Positions 23,649-32,231 are shown, counted from the stretch's first letter. The stretch is 32,268 nucleotides of DNA from Bacteroidales bacterium (GCA_017477465.1 JAFUVU010000040.1:1-32268); one strand, 5' to 3'. Made by a program: numbers and translations. Notes: generated by a model not told the origin, from the letters alone.

Positions 23649-26090
23649 ATGAAAATCAAAAGTTTATCCTGCCTTTTAACGGGCCTTCTCTGCTTGGAAG
23701 CCCTTCCCCTGAACGCCCAATTGGACCCCCAGCTGCGGGCCGATGTCCAAGCTACCGGATTCATCCACCGTCCCCTTCCCGTCCGCGAGGACAAGGCCTT
23801 TGAGACGGCCGCCGCCACGAAGCCGGCCGCCGAGTCCGTCCTGCTGTGCGACATGGAGAGCCTGGACGGCTGGAGCCACCTGGGCTACGGCGGCATCTCT
23901 CTGACGGACGAGCGTGCCACACAGGGCCGTCACAGCCTGCGGCTGGAAGGGCCGTCCATGCCGGAGCGTTTCCTGGACTGGGGAATCGGCCGGGGCACTT
24001 CCTTGGCCCGCTACGAACTGGGCGGGGTAGACTGGAGAGGGTATAACCGCCTTCGTTTCAGCGTTTTCCCCTCCTGCGAAGGGGCCCGTACCGTGTATCT
24101 GAACCTGTATCTGGAAAACGATGGCGCGGTGAAGGTCCCCGACGAATACGGACGGGAAGGATTTCACGAAATCAACCTGAAAAACAACCAGTGGAACCAC
24201 TGTTTCCTGGAATTTGACGGCTTGGACCGGGACAAGGTCACCTGCCTGAAATTCGCCATCGAAATCTTCGGGCGGGAACTCACCATGGGGGACACCCTGC
24301 GCTTTGACATCGACGATGTGCTGCTGGAAAGAATTGCCGATCCCGAACCCGTCGAGAGCTGGCAGCCCGGGAAGAACCGGATCATCTTCTCCACCTCCGG
24401 CTACACCACCCGGGCCCGGAAGACGGCCCTCGTCAACCTGGACAGCCGGCCTGCCGCCTTCACCGTCCGTAATGCCCGCACCGGCGCCGTCGCCTACCGC
24501 GGGAAGGTCCGGGAAGAGCAGACCCGTGTGGGCACGTTCTATACGGCCGATTTCTCCTCCCTGGAAAAACCCGGGCAATATTATATTGAAGCCGGCGGCG
24601 TGAAAACCTGGCCTTTTTACATCCACGACGATGTGTGGGAAGACTCCGCCTGGCGGCTCTGCAATTTCCTTTTTGTCGAGCGCTGCGGCTATCCCGTCCC
24701 GGGGAAGCACGGCACCTGCCATACGGACCTTCACGCGGTCCACGAGGGGCGCATCTATCCGCTGAGCGGCGGCTGGCACGATGCCGGCGATATGTCCCAG
24801 CAGACCCCGCAGAGCGCAGAGATTGCCTACTCGCTCCTGCAGATGGCCCGGTCGGCCTTGGCCAAGGGACACATGGACCTTTATAACCGACTGATGGAAG
24901 AGGCTTTATGGGGGATGGACTTTGTGCTCAGGAGCCGCCTCGGCAACGGCTACCGGGCCATGTCCTGGGGGACTAACCTGTGGACGGACCGGGCGCTCTT
25001 CACCGAGGACGATGCCGGCCGACGGGAGAACCACGTGCACAACGGCGCCCTGGAAAACTTCCTTTTCGCAGGCATCGAAGCTTACGCGGCCCTGCTGATC
25101 CGGGACGACCCGTCCCTGGCGGAAAACCTGGCAAAAGTGGCCCGGGAGGACTTTGCCTTTGCCAAAGAGCGCTATGACCAGTACGGCTACCGGGAGCTGC
25201 GCCTCATCCCCAACCGGGGACACATCTCCATGACCTCCGAGAGCCAGTATCACGCCAACATTTCTTGGGCCGGCAGCATGCTCTACAAGCTCACCGGCGA
25301 GAGCGAATATGCCGATTTTTCGGCCGACGCCATCCGCTATACCCTTGCCTGCCAGGAGACTGCACCCGTCAAAGGCCTGGCGGGATACTTCTACCGCAAC
25401 CTGGACAAGAAATCGATCGTGCACTACAACCACCAGTCCCGCGACTATGCTTATGCCGAGGCGCTGGCCGCTCTCCTGGAGACCCAGCCCGGTCATCCGG
25501 ACAGCGGCGAGTGGAAAGCGGCCCTGGGCCTGATCGGGGATTACTTGAAGGGCCTCATGCCCTATGTGGCGCCCTACGGGATGGCCCCCAGCGGCGTTTA
25601 CCTGACCTCCGAAGCGGACGACCGGGAAGAGTTCCTGTCCTGGCAAATCTGGATTGACGGCGACAAGAAGGCCGATTTTATGGCACAGCTGGAAAACGGG
25701 GTCAAACTGGACGACACCCACTATCTGCGGGCTTTCCCGGTGTGGTTCTCTTTCAAAGGAAACACGGCCGTGAGCCTGGCCACCGGGAAAGCCGCTGCCA
25801 TCTGCGCCCGCGTGCTGGGTGATGCGGAGCTGAAAGACATTGCCGAGCGGCAGCTGGCCTGGGTGGTGGGGTTCAACCCCTTCGGCCAGTCGCTCATCTA
25901 TGGCGAGGGCAGCAACTGGTGCCAGCTGTACAATGCCCTGCCCGGAGAAACCGTGGGAGAAATCCCGGTGGGCATGCAGAGCCGGTACAACGGCGACGTC
26001 CCCTACTGGCCGCAGTTCAACACGGCTACCTATAAAGAAGTGTGGGGCGGGACAGCCGTCCGCTGGCTCATGCTGGCCGCTGAATTCTAA
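23649..26090 (+). CDS. Glycoside hydrolase family 9, second copy (exported)
   Basis: GH9 enzyme of 813 residues with a Sec signal (MKIKSLSCLLTGLLCLEALP then LNAQ) and no lipobox at the cleavage site, so probably periplasmic. It has a beta-rich N-terminal region (about 60-235), an Ig-like cellulase N domain (about 243-325) and a GH9 catalytic barrel. Active-site residues are D378 and D381 in GGWHDAGD and E797 in ATYKEVW. VGFNPFGQSLIYGEG matches the paralogue at 11622. The ORF can extend to 23544, but that would overlap susD and the terminator. Its stop overlaps the stop of the convergent regulator gene by 4 bp. Soluble and lipid-anchored paralogues suggest work in different compartments. Confidence 0.92.
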   Translation: MKIKSLSCLLTGLLCLEALPLNAQLDPQLRADVQATGFIHRPLPVREDKAFETAAATKPAAESVLLCDMESLDGWSHLGYGGISLTDERATQGRHSLRLEGPSMPERFLDWGIGRGTSLARYELGGVDWRGYNRLRFSVFPSCEGARTVYLNLYLENDGAVKVPDEYGREGFHEINLKNNQWNHCFLEFDGLDRDKVTCLKFAIEIFGRELTMGDTLRFDIDDVLLERIADPEPVESWQPGKNRIIFSTSGYTTRARKTALVNLDSRPAAFTVRNARTGAVAYRGKVREEQTRVGTFYTADFSSLEKPGQYYIEAGGVKTWPFYIHDDVWEDSAWRLCNFLFVERCGYPVPGKHGTCHTDLHAVHEGRIYPLSGGWHDAGDMSQQTPQSAEIAYSLLQMARSALAKGHMDLYNRLMEEALWGMDFVLRSRLGNGYRAMSWGTNLWTDRALFTEDDAGRRENHVHNGALENFLFAGIEAYAALLIRDDPSLAENLAKVAREDFAFAKERYDQYGYRELRLIPNRGHISMTSESQYHANISWAGSMLYKLTGESEYADFSADAIRYTLACQETAPVKGLAGYFYRNLDKKSIVHYNHQSRDYAYAEALAALLETQPGHPDSGEWKAALGLIGDYLKGLMPYVAPYGMAPSGVYLTSEADDREEFLSWQIWIDGDKKADFMAQLENGVKLDDTHYLRAFPVWFSFKGNTAVSLATGKAAAICARVLGDAELKDIAERQLAWVVGFNPFGQSLIYGEGSNWCQLYNALPGETVGEIPVGMQSRYNGDVPYWPQFNTATYKEVWGGTAVRWLMLAAEF

Positions 26091-26743
26091 ACCCGGCTGG
26101 GACTGACCCCGAACTGCTTTTTGAAGCAGACGCTGAAGTACTTGGCGTCGGAGAAGCCTACGGCGTCGGCCACTTCTGCGATGGACTGGGTGTGCTGCAA
26201 GAGCAGCTCATGGGCGCGGTTGAGGCGGAAGATGCGGATGTAGTCGTTGGGGCCTACGCCGGTGAGGGACTTGAGCTTGTTGAAGAAGGACGAGCGGCTC
26301 ATCGCCATTTCCTTGCACAGGTCGGCCACCTGGAAATCGGCGTCGGACAGATGCGCTCCCACGACGGCCTGCACCTTTTTCATGAAGCGGCGGTCCAGTT
26401 CGTTGCCGAATTCCGCTCCCTCTTCCTCCACCTTGTCCATGACGATGGCGGCCTGCAGCTGGGAACGCTGCTTGAACAGGTTGCGGATGCGGGCCCGCAG
26501 GACGGCCATGTCGAAGGGCTTGACGATGTAGTCGTCGGCCCCGGCTTCCAGGCCCAGGATGATGCTTTCTTTTTCGCCCATCGCGGTGAGGAGGATGACG
26601 GGGATGTGGCTGGTTTCAACGGCGCCCTTGATCCGGCGGCAAAGCTCGTCCCCCGTCAGGCGGGGCATGACAAGGTCCGTCACAATGAGGTCCGGGTTCT
26701 TTTCCAGGGCCAGCTCATAGGCGGACTGTCCGTTGTCGGCCAT
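26087..26743 (-). CDS. Receiver fragment + AraC-type DNA-binding domain (3' part of broken HTCS)
   Basis: 218 residues. It has an incomplete receiver with phospho-acceptor D23 (DLIVTDLVMP), T53 (LLTA) and K75 (VKPF), then an AraC/HTH_18 domain (about 120-218) with DLCKEMAMSRSSFFNKLKSL and VADAVGFSDAKYFSVCFKKQFG. The first strand and helix of the receiver, with the acidic DD pocket, are absent. Reading the minus strand just before the ATG gives QYTIL in this frame, so the receiver originally continued upstream. Its ATG overlaps the histidine-kinase stop (TGATG). HTCS proteins fuse these parts in one chain, so this is the C-terminal end of a gene split by an internal deletion. It is likely impaired in phosphorylation, though DNA binding may remain. 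Confidence 0.85.
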   Translation of the reverse strand: MADNGQSAYELALEKNPDLIVTDLVMPRLTGDELCRRIKGAVETSHIPVILLTAMGEKESIILGLEAGADDYIVKPFDMAVLRARIRNLFKQRSQLQAAIVMDKVEEEGAEFGNELDRRFMKKVQAVVGAHLSDADFQVADLCKEMAMSRSSFFNKLKSLTGVGPNDYIRIFRLNRAHELLLQHTQSIAEVADAVGFSDAKYFSVCFKKQFGVSPSRV

Positions 26744-29313
26744 CAGGATCGTGTACTGCCGCCCTCCGGACCGGCCTCGTAGCGGATGCTGCCGCGCAGG
26801 CTGTGCACCAGCTGGCGCGTGATCAGTAGGCCGATTCCGTAGCCCGTGTTGTCGGCGCTGCGGGCGTTGTCGGCCCGGAAGGCGTCCTTGAAGATGCGGC
26901 CGCGGGCCTCTTCGGGAATGCCGATGCCGGTGTCCTGCACCGTCAGCGTCCAGCGGTTGCCTTCGGCGGCGGTCCGTACCGTGATGGCCCCTTTTTCCGT
27001 GTACTTGAGGGCGTTGGAAAGGAGGTTCCCCAGGATCATGTCCATTTTCCGCACGTCGGTGAAGACCGTATGCGGCCCCTTGGCGGTATCCTGCTCCAGG
27101 GAGATGCCCTTGCTCTGGGCCGACAGATAGTAGTCGTCCAGCTGCTCTTCGATGTAGCTGTCCAGCGTGCAGGGGGACACTTCCAGCACATCTTCGCCGG
27201 ATTCGAATTCCCTGAGCTGCAGCAGTTCGTTGAGCATGGACATCAGCTTGTCGGCATTCTTGCGGGCCACTTTGAGGCTTTCCCGGCTCTCGGAGGAGAG
27301 GGTTTCCTGCAGCTCCATGTCGGACAGGGGGGCCTTGATGAGGGTGAGCGGGGTCTTGATGTCGTGGGCGAAGCTGGTGAAGTTCTCGATGCGCTCCCGG
27401 GTCATGCGGGCTTCTTTCTTGCGGCGCTGCAGCAGGCGGAGCTGGTACAGGAACAGGCCCAGCAGGAGGGCATACAGAAGGAAGGCCCAGGGCGTGAGCC
27501 AGAGCGGTTTTCGGATGCGGATGGGGAGGCTCCGGGTGCCCAGCTCCGCGCCGGTAAGCGTGTCCAGCGCCGTCACTTCAAAAAGGTATTTCCCGGGCCT
27601 GAGGCCGGTGTACTCCACCATGGTGGCCGACAGGCTTTCCCGCGGTTGCCGGTCCTCTCCTTTGAGCTGATAGCGGAAGCTGACCCGCGCCTGGGCGTGC
27701 AGGTTCAGCGCCGAGAATCCCAGCGAGAACGAGCGGGCCGATGCGGGGAGCACCAGCCGTTGGAAGGTGTTGACGGACTTCCCCTTGAGGATTTCTTCGG
27801 CTTTCCCCGAGGGGAGGTGGAACTGGGTGAGGACGGGGGTGATGGTGCCCATCGGCCGCCGGTCCAGCTGGTCGGGATGGAAGAGGAGGGCGCCGTTGGC
27901 CGTGCCGAAGAGGAAGCGTCCGTCCCGCAGCCGCCGGGCCGCCGTGTGGTTGAATTCGCCCGGGCCCATGCCGAGGAAGCGGTTCATGACCACGGGCTTG
28001 TCGGCCTCCGGGGCCAGGCGGAACAGGTCTTCGCCGTTGACGGCCCAGATGGAGCCGTCGCGGCAGGGGAGGATGGCAAAGACGGTGCCTTCCAGGGGGA
28101 TGACGCGCATGCTGCCGTCGGAGGGGCGGTAACGGAGGATGCCGCCGTTCTCCAGGCCGGCCCAGATGTCGCCGTTCCCGTCCCGGGCGATGCACCAGGC
28201 GCCGGCGGCTCCCTCCGGGAAGTCCAGCCAGCGGATGCGGCCGCCGTCGGCCTGTCCGAGGCCGGTGTGGGAAGCCACCCACATGCTCTCCCCGTCCGGA
28301 TAGAGGTCCCAGACGGAGGGCTCCTGGAAGCTGAGGACTTCGCCGCCCGAAAGGCTGCGGGCGGTGAGCGGCTGGTTCAGGTCGCCAATCCAGAGCTGCT
28401 TCCCTTGGACGGCCATGGAGAATACGTATTGGAAGGAGGCGTTGTCCAGGGGCCGGACGCGGTCGTGCCGGTCGATGGAGAAGACCGGGTGGCCGTAGCC
28501 GCCGGCCCAGAGGGTGCCGTCTTCGTCCTCGGCCAGGGTAAGGACGACGTTGGAGCCGGAGGGGGCGTCGAAACTGCGCCACTGTCCGCCGTCCAGCCGG
28601 CTGATGCCCTGGTTGGTGGCGAACCACAGGCGGGAACGGCTGTCTTCCCAGATGGAGTTGACGTGGTTGGACACCAGGGAGGGGCTGTCGCCGGGGTTGT
28701 GGCGGATCCATTCCGGCGAGAGGCTGTTGGCGTCCCGGTAGCAGATGCCGTCGGTGGTGGTGCTCACCCAGAGCACCTGGTCCCGGTCCAGCAGGAGGTC
28801 GCTGACGGTGTTGGCGCACAGGCTGCCTTCCTTGTCGGCCGCCTGCAGCGTGGCGGTGATGGTCTCTGTGAAAGAGTCGTAGACCACGATGCCGGCCCCG
28901 TCCGTGCCGAACAGGAGATTCCCCTTCTCCCGGACAATCTTTCGCACCGGGACATGGGGGAAGCCCGGCAGCGCCTGACTCTTGCCGGTCCGGGGGTTGT
29001 GGCAGAAGGCGCCGTCGGCAAACGTGCCGATGTATAAACGCCCGTCTTCCAGGAGTTTAAGGGCGGTTATCTCCCCGGCGGGGATGCCGGGAAGGGGCTC
29101 ATTCCCCTCCGGGCCCACGGAGAAGACGCCCGCGTCGGTTCCGGCGTAGAGCCTCTCCGACGACCCTTCCAGGCAGAAGACGGTCCTGCCCGGGAGGAGG
29201 GTCTTCCCCTCCGGGAGGGAGACCAGCCCTTTGGAGGTGCCGGCCCAGCTGCCGCTGTCGGCGTACAGGACGCAGTAGAGGTAGCCGTCGGCCAGGGTGG
29301 CGGCGAGTTCCAT
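26743..29313 (-). CDS. Hybrid two-component sensor kinase (5' part of broken HTCS)
   Basis: 856 residues from the first in-frame ATG. It has a periplasmic beta-propeller of Reg_prop-type repeats (for example VNSIWEDSRSRLWFATNQG), a Y_Y_Y-like domain, and a TM helix (about 602-624). The HisKA domain has H650 in FAHDIKTPLTL. The HATPase has NLLSNALKYT, DTGIGIP and GYGIGLLITRQLV. It ends abruptly at GPEGGSTRS, where the HATPase tail, linker and receiver should follow. The true N-terminus lies upstream: the frame is open through 29314-29637 and encodes a signal peptide and first propeller repeat, but lacks a start codon because of an A7 tract. HTCS proteins bind glycan fragments and switch on PUL genes. 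Confidence 0.85.
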   Translation of the reverse strand: MELAATLADGYLYCVLYADSGSWAGTSKGLVSLPEGKTLLPGRTVFCLEGSSERLYAGTDAGVFSVGPEGNEPLPGIPAGEITALKLLEDGRLYIGTFADGAFCHNPRTGKSQALPGFPHVPVRKIVREKGNLLFGTDGAGIVVYDSFTETITATLQAADKEGSLCANTVSDLLLDRDQVLWVSTTTDGICYRDANSLSPEWIRHNPGDSPSLVSNHVNSIWEDSRSRLWFATNQGISRLDGGQWRSFDAPSGSNVVLTLAEDEDGTLWAGGYGHPVFSIDRHDRVRPLDNASFQYVFSMAVQGKQLWIGDLNQPLTARSLSGGEVLSFQEPSVWDLYPDGESMWVASHTGLGQADGGRIRWLDFPEGAAGAWCIARDGNGDIWAGLENGGILRYRPSDGSMRVIPLEGTVFAILPCRDGSIWAVNGEDLFRLAPEADKPVVMNRFLGMGPGEFNHTAARRLRDGRFLFGTANGALLFHPDQLDRRPMGTITPVLTQFHLPSGKAEEILKGKSVNTFQRLVLPASARSFSLGFSALNLHAQARVSFRYQLKGEDRQPRESLSATMVEYTGLRPGKYLFEVTALDTLTGAELGTRSLPIRIRKPLWLTPWAFLLYALLLGLFLYQLRLLQRRKKEARMTRERIENFTSFAHDIKTPLTLIKAPLSDMELQETLSSESRESLKVARKNADKLMSMLNELLQLREFESGEDVLEVSPCTLDSYIEEQLDDYYLSAQSKGISLEQDTAKGPHTVFTDVRKMDMILGNLLSNALKYTEKGAITVRTAAEGNRWTLTVQDTGIGIPEEARGRIFKDAFRADNARSADNTGYGIGLLITRQLVHSLRGSIRYEAGPEGGSTRS

Positions 29314-29642
29314 CGCGTCGGCCTCGCGCCGGTAGCGGTAGATGCGGCCGTTGGTCTGGACTACGTTCAGGACGCCGTCCCGGTCCAGGCAGAGGGTGTT
29401 GGCGGTGGCGAGGAACCTGCCCTGCGTGGCCTCCGGAGGGAGGATATAATGGCGGAATTCGAATCCGTCATAGCGGTCGATGCTGCCCTGGGTATAGATC
29501 CAGATGTAGCCGTCCGCGTCCTGGGCCAGCTGGTAGGCTTTCCGGTTGCCGAGGCCGTCGGAGACATTCTTGGGGACAAAGCGCTGGGCCTCCGCCGGGA
29601 GGACGGAGACGAGAAGGGCCAGGATAAGAAGATTTTTTTCAC
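29314..29642 (-). pseudogene. 5' end of HTCS gene, out of frame with its GTG start
   Basis: GTG at 29642-29640 is followed by seven A residues (29639-29633 on the minus strand) and opens MKKIFLSWPF, which is then nonsense. One extra A would give MKKNLLILALLVSVLPAEAQ, a perfect signal peptide, followed by VPKNVSDGLGNRKAYQLAQD and DGYIWIYTQGSIDRYDG, and would join the kinase frame without a stop. The restored kinase part would be about 966 residues. A CTG at 29661 is the only near-start codon seen in the kinase frame upstream. The cause may be mutation, phase variation at the A tract, transcriptional slippage or a base-calling error. Confidence 0.8.
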
Positions 29643-29683
29643 GATGGGTTTTCCGTGTCAGTTGGTTTTGTGGTCTTTCGTAA

Positions 29684-29691
29684 CAAAGATA
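29684..29691 (-). promoter_or_regulatory. -7 box for the HTCS gene
   Basis: Minus-strand TATCTTTG, 41 nt before the GTG. Its intact promoter supports 29642, not 29313, as the original gene start. It is divergent from the rplC promoter; the two -7 boxes are about 60 bp apart. Confidence 0.6.
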
Positions 29692-29727
29692 AGGAAAAGA
29701 TTGTTGTGAAAAAAGCTGTTGATAACT

Positions 29728-29759
29728 TTTGGATATTCAGGAAATTATCCGTATCTTTG
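29728..29759 (+). promoter_or_regulatory. Complete Bacteroidota promoter for the rplC operon
   Basis: TTTG (29728-29731), 20-nt spacer, TATCTTTG (29752-29759): an exact match to the -33/-7 consensus. It gives a leader of about 70 nt before rplC and shows the ribosomal operon starts here. Confidence 0.8.
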
Positions 29760-29767
29760 CGGTCCGC

Positions 29768-29793
29768 AATTGCGCCCTGTTGGGCCTACAATT
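29768..29793 (+). promoter_or_regulatory. Leader hairpin upstream of rplC
   Basis: AATTG-c-GCCC-TGTT-GGGC-cta-CAATT: an interrupted stem of 9 pairs with a TGTT loop at the very start of the rplC transcript. Ribosomal-protein leaders often bind a product such as L4; that role is only a suggestion here. Confidence 0.45.
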
Positions 29794-29833
29794 AGCGTTA
29801 AAACATTAAGTAACAATTAATTAACAAACACCA

Positions 29834-30457
29834 ATGCCTGGTTTAATTGGAAAGAAAGTCGGAATGATTTCCGTCTTCGGTGCCGACGGGAAGAATATCC
29901 CGTGCACCGTCATTGAGGCTGGTCCGTGTGTTGTCACGCAGGTTCGCACTGTGGAAACCGATGGTTACGCAGCAATTCAGCTTGCCTATGACGAAAAGAA
30001 AGAGAAACGCACCAGCGCGGCCCTGAAAGGCCATTTCGAAAAGGCTGGAACTACTCCCAAGAAGAAACTTGTGGAATTCCCCGCAGACTTCGCAGGAGAG
30101 CTCAAGCTCGGAGACACCCTCACAGTGGCAGACGTCTTCACAGATGTCAAGTTCATCGATGTGGTGGGTACTTCTAAAGGTAAGGGTTTCCAAGGCGTAG
30201 TCAAACGCCACGGATTCGCAGGCGTAGGCGGTGAGACCCACGGTCAGCACAACCGTCTCCGTCACCCCGGTTCCATGGGTGCATCCTCCTGGCCTTCCCG
30301 CGTTTTCCCGGGAATGCGCATGGCAGGTCACATGGGCAACGAGCGTGTGAAAGTATTCAACCTCGAGGTCCTCAAACTCATCCCTGAGAACAACCTCATC
30401 GTCGTAAAAGGTTCCGTACCCGGAGCCAAAGGTTCTTACTTAATCCTGGAGGACTAA
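29834..30457 (+). CDS. rplC: 50S ribosomal protein L3
   Basis: Primary 23S rRNA-binding protein near the peptidyl-transferase centre, 207 residues. The start [19 protein letters not shown] is the family start. The central signature is [17 protein letters not shown], then [41 protein letters not shown], and the tail is [17 protein letters not shown]. It is first in the operon and directly follows a consensus promoter; rpsJ, its usual upstream partner, is absent. rplD begins 3 bp after the stop. Confidence 0.98.
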   Translation: MPGLIGKKVGMISVFGADGKNIPCTVIEAGPCVVTQVRTVETDGYAAIQLAYDEKKEKRTSAALKGHFEKAGTTPKKKLVEFPADFAGELKLGDTLTVADVFTDVKFIDVVGTSKGKGFQGVVKRHGFAGVGGETHGQHNRLRHPGSMGASSWPSRVFPGMRMAGHMGNERVKVFNLEVLKLIPENNLIVVKGSVPGAKGSYLILED

Positions 30458-30460
30458 ACT

Positions 30461-31087
30461 ATGGAATTAGCAGTTTACAAGATTGACGGATCCGAATCCG
30501 GAAAGAAAGTGGTCCTTGACGAAAAGGTCTTCGGCGTAGAGCCCAACGATCACGTCATCTACCTCGACGTCCTTCAGTATCTGGCCGCACAGCGTCAGGG
30601 CACAGCCAGGACAAAAGACCGCAGCGAAGTTGCCTACAGCACCAAGAAGCTCGGCCGTCAGAAAGGCGGCGGCGGTGCACGTCACGGCTCCCTTAAGGCC
30701 GGTATCTTCGTAGGTGGCGGCAATGTTTTCGGCCCCAAACCGCGCGACTATCGTTTCAAACTCAATAAGAAAGTAAAGCAGCTCGCACGCGTGAGCGCCC
30801 TTTCTTACAAGGCTCAGGAAAATAAGATCGTCATTGTGGAGCCCTTCGCAATGGACGCTCCCAAGACCAAAGAGTTCAAGAGCATCCTCGCCAACATCAA
30901 AGCCGGCGACCGCAAAGTCCTCTTTGTGCTCCCCGAGAACTCCAACAATATTTTCCTGTCATCCCGTAACCTCACCAATGTTCAGGTGATCACCGTTGAC
31001 GAGATCAATACCTACGCTATCATGAATGCCCATTCTCTGGTGCTTGTGGACGGCGTGCAGGACATCCTCGCAGCAAGAGTAAAGTAA
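30461..31087 (+). CDS. rplD: 50S ribosomal protein L4
   Basis: Exit-tunnel protein, and in several bacteria the autoregulator of this operon; 208 residues. Family motifs are the N-terminal strand VYKIDGSESGKKVVLDEKVFG, the tunnel loop GTARTKDRSEVAYSTKKLGRQKGGGGARHGS, and RDYRFKLNKKVKQLARVSALS. Length and layout are normal. It has a 3-bp gap after rplC and 13 bp before rplW. Confidence 0.98.
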   Translation: MELAVYKIDGSESGKKVVLDEKVFGVEPNDHVIYLDVLQYLAAQRQGTARTKDRSEVAYSTKKLGRQKGGGGARHGSLKAGIFVGGGNVFGPKPRDYRFKLNKKVKQLARVSALSYKAQENKIVIVEPFAMDAPKTKEFKSILANIKAGDRKVLFVLPENSNNIFLSSRNLTNVQVITVDEINTYAIMNAHSLVLVDGVQDILAARVK

Positions 31088-31100
31088 AGGAGAAAGAACA

Positions 31101-31391
31101 ATGGGTATTTTAATTAAGCCAATCGTAACCGAAAAAATGACGGCTGAGGGCGAAAAGCTCGGTCGTTACGGTTTCATCGTGGACCGCAAGGCCAACAAGC
31201 TCCAGATCAAAGCTGCCGTAGAGCAGATGTACGGCGTTTCAGTAGCAGACGTCAACACTCTCAACTATCACGGCAAGCGCAAACAGCGCTACACCAAGAG
31301 CGGCCTCCTGCGCGGTCGTATGAATCACTTCAAGAAGGCATACGTCACACTTGCAGGTGAAGACAAGATTGATTTCTACGCAAACATCTAA
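31101..31391 (+). CDS. rplW: 50S ribosomal protein L23
   Basis: Small subunit-surface protein at the exit tunnel, docking site for trigger factor and SRP; 96 residues. Motifs are KPIVTEKMTAEGEKLGRYGF, VDRKANKLQIKAAVEQMYGVSV and the C-terminal KKAYVTLAGEDKIDFY. An SD-like AAGGAGAAAG lies just upstream of the ATG, unlike most genes in this window. Normal length for Bacteroidota. Confidence 0.97.
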   Translation: MGILIKPIVTEKMTAEGEKLGRYGFIVDRKANKLQIKAAVEQMYGVSVADVNTLNYHGKRKQRYTKSGLLRGRMNHFKKAYVTLAGEDKIDFYANI

Positions 31392-31406
31392 GAAGGAGAA
31401 TAAACT

Positions 31407-32231
31407 ATGGCAATCAAAAAGTACAAGCCGGTAACTCCCGGTCAGCGCAACAAAGCTATCAGCTCCTTCGATGAAATCACAGCGAAGAAGCCCTACAAGA
31501 AGCTCCTTGCTCCCCTCAAATCCACCGGTGGCCGCAACAACACTGGTCAGATGACCGTGCGCTACCGTGGCGGCGGACACAAGAGAATGTACCGTCTCGT
31601 AGATTTCGTCCGCAACCGCGACGAATTCAAAGCAACTGTGCTCACAATAGAGTACGATCCCAACCGCAGCGCCCGCATCGCCCTCATCCAGTACGAGGAC
31701 GGCCTCAAGAGCTACATCATCGCCCCTAACGGCCTCAAGGTCGGTCAGGTGGTTGAAAGCGGCCCCAAGGCTTCCCCGGATATGGGTAACTGCCTCCCGC
31801 TCGCCAACATTCCCGTTGGTACCCTCGTTCACGCTATCGAGCTCCGTCCCGGTCAGGGCGCCGCAATGGCCCGTTCCGCCGGTACATACGCCCAGCTCGC
31901 AGCACGTGAAGGCAACTACGCCATCCTCCGTCTCCCTTCGGGCGAGACCCGCATGGTTCCCGTTACCTGCCGCGCAACTGTCGGCACAGTGTCCAACCCG
32001 GATCATAATCTGGAATCCGACGGTAAAGCCGGCCGCACCCGTCATCAGGGTCGCCGCCCGCACAACCGCGGTGTTGTCATGAACCCGCACGATCACCCGA
32101 TGGGTGGTGGTGAAGGCCGCGCCTCCGGCGGACACCCTCGTTCCCGCAAGGGTCTGCCTGCAAAGGGCTACAAGACCCGCAACCCGAAGGCCGTCTCCAA
32201 CAAGTTCATCATTGAAAGACGTAAGAAATAA
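31407..32231 (+). CDS. rplB: 50S ribosomal protein L2
   Basis: Universal rRNA-binding protein needed for subunit association and peptidyl-transferase structure; 274 residues. It has [36 protein letters not shown], the central [27 protein letters not shown], and the C-terminal [26 protein letters not shown] with the conserved histidine of the active-centre loop. AAGGAGAATA precedes the ATG as an SD-like site. It has a 15-bp gap after rplW. Confidence 0.98.
   Translation: MAIKKYKPVTPGQRNKAISSFDEITAKKPYKKLLAPLKSTGGRNNTGQMTVRYRGGGHKRMYRLVDFVRNRDEFKATVLTIEYDPNRSARIALIQYEDGLKSYIIAPNGLKVGQVVESGPKASPDMGNCLPLANIPVGTLVHAIELRPGQGAAMARSAGTYAQLAAREGNYAILRLPSGETRMVPVTCRATVGTVSNPDHNLESDGKAGRTRHQGRRPHNRGVVMNPHDHPMGGGEGRASGGHPRSRKGLPAKGYKTRNPKAVSNKFIIERRKK

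Noticed and set aside
27070-29037. 655-residue plus-strand ORF opposite the sensor kinase
   Set aside because: Antisense shadow of the kinase; composition dominated by G, A, V, E with no domain features.
29633-29642. Programmed -1 ribosomal frameshift at the A7 tract
   Set aside because: In the GTG frame the heptamer is G AAA AAA, not X XXY YYZ with matching first bases, and no stimulatory structure was seen; slippage or an indel is simpler.
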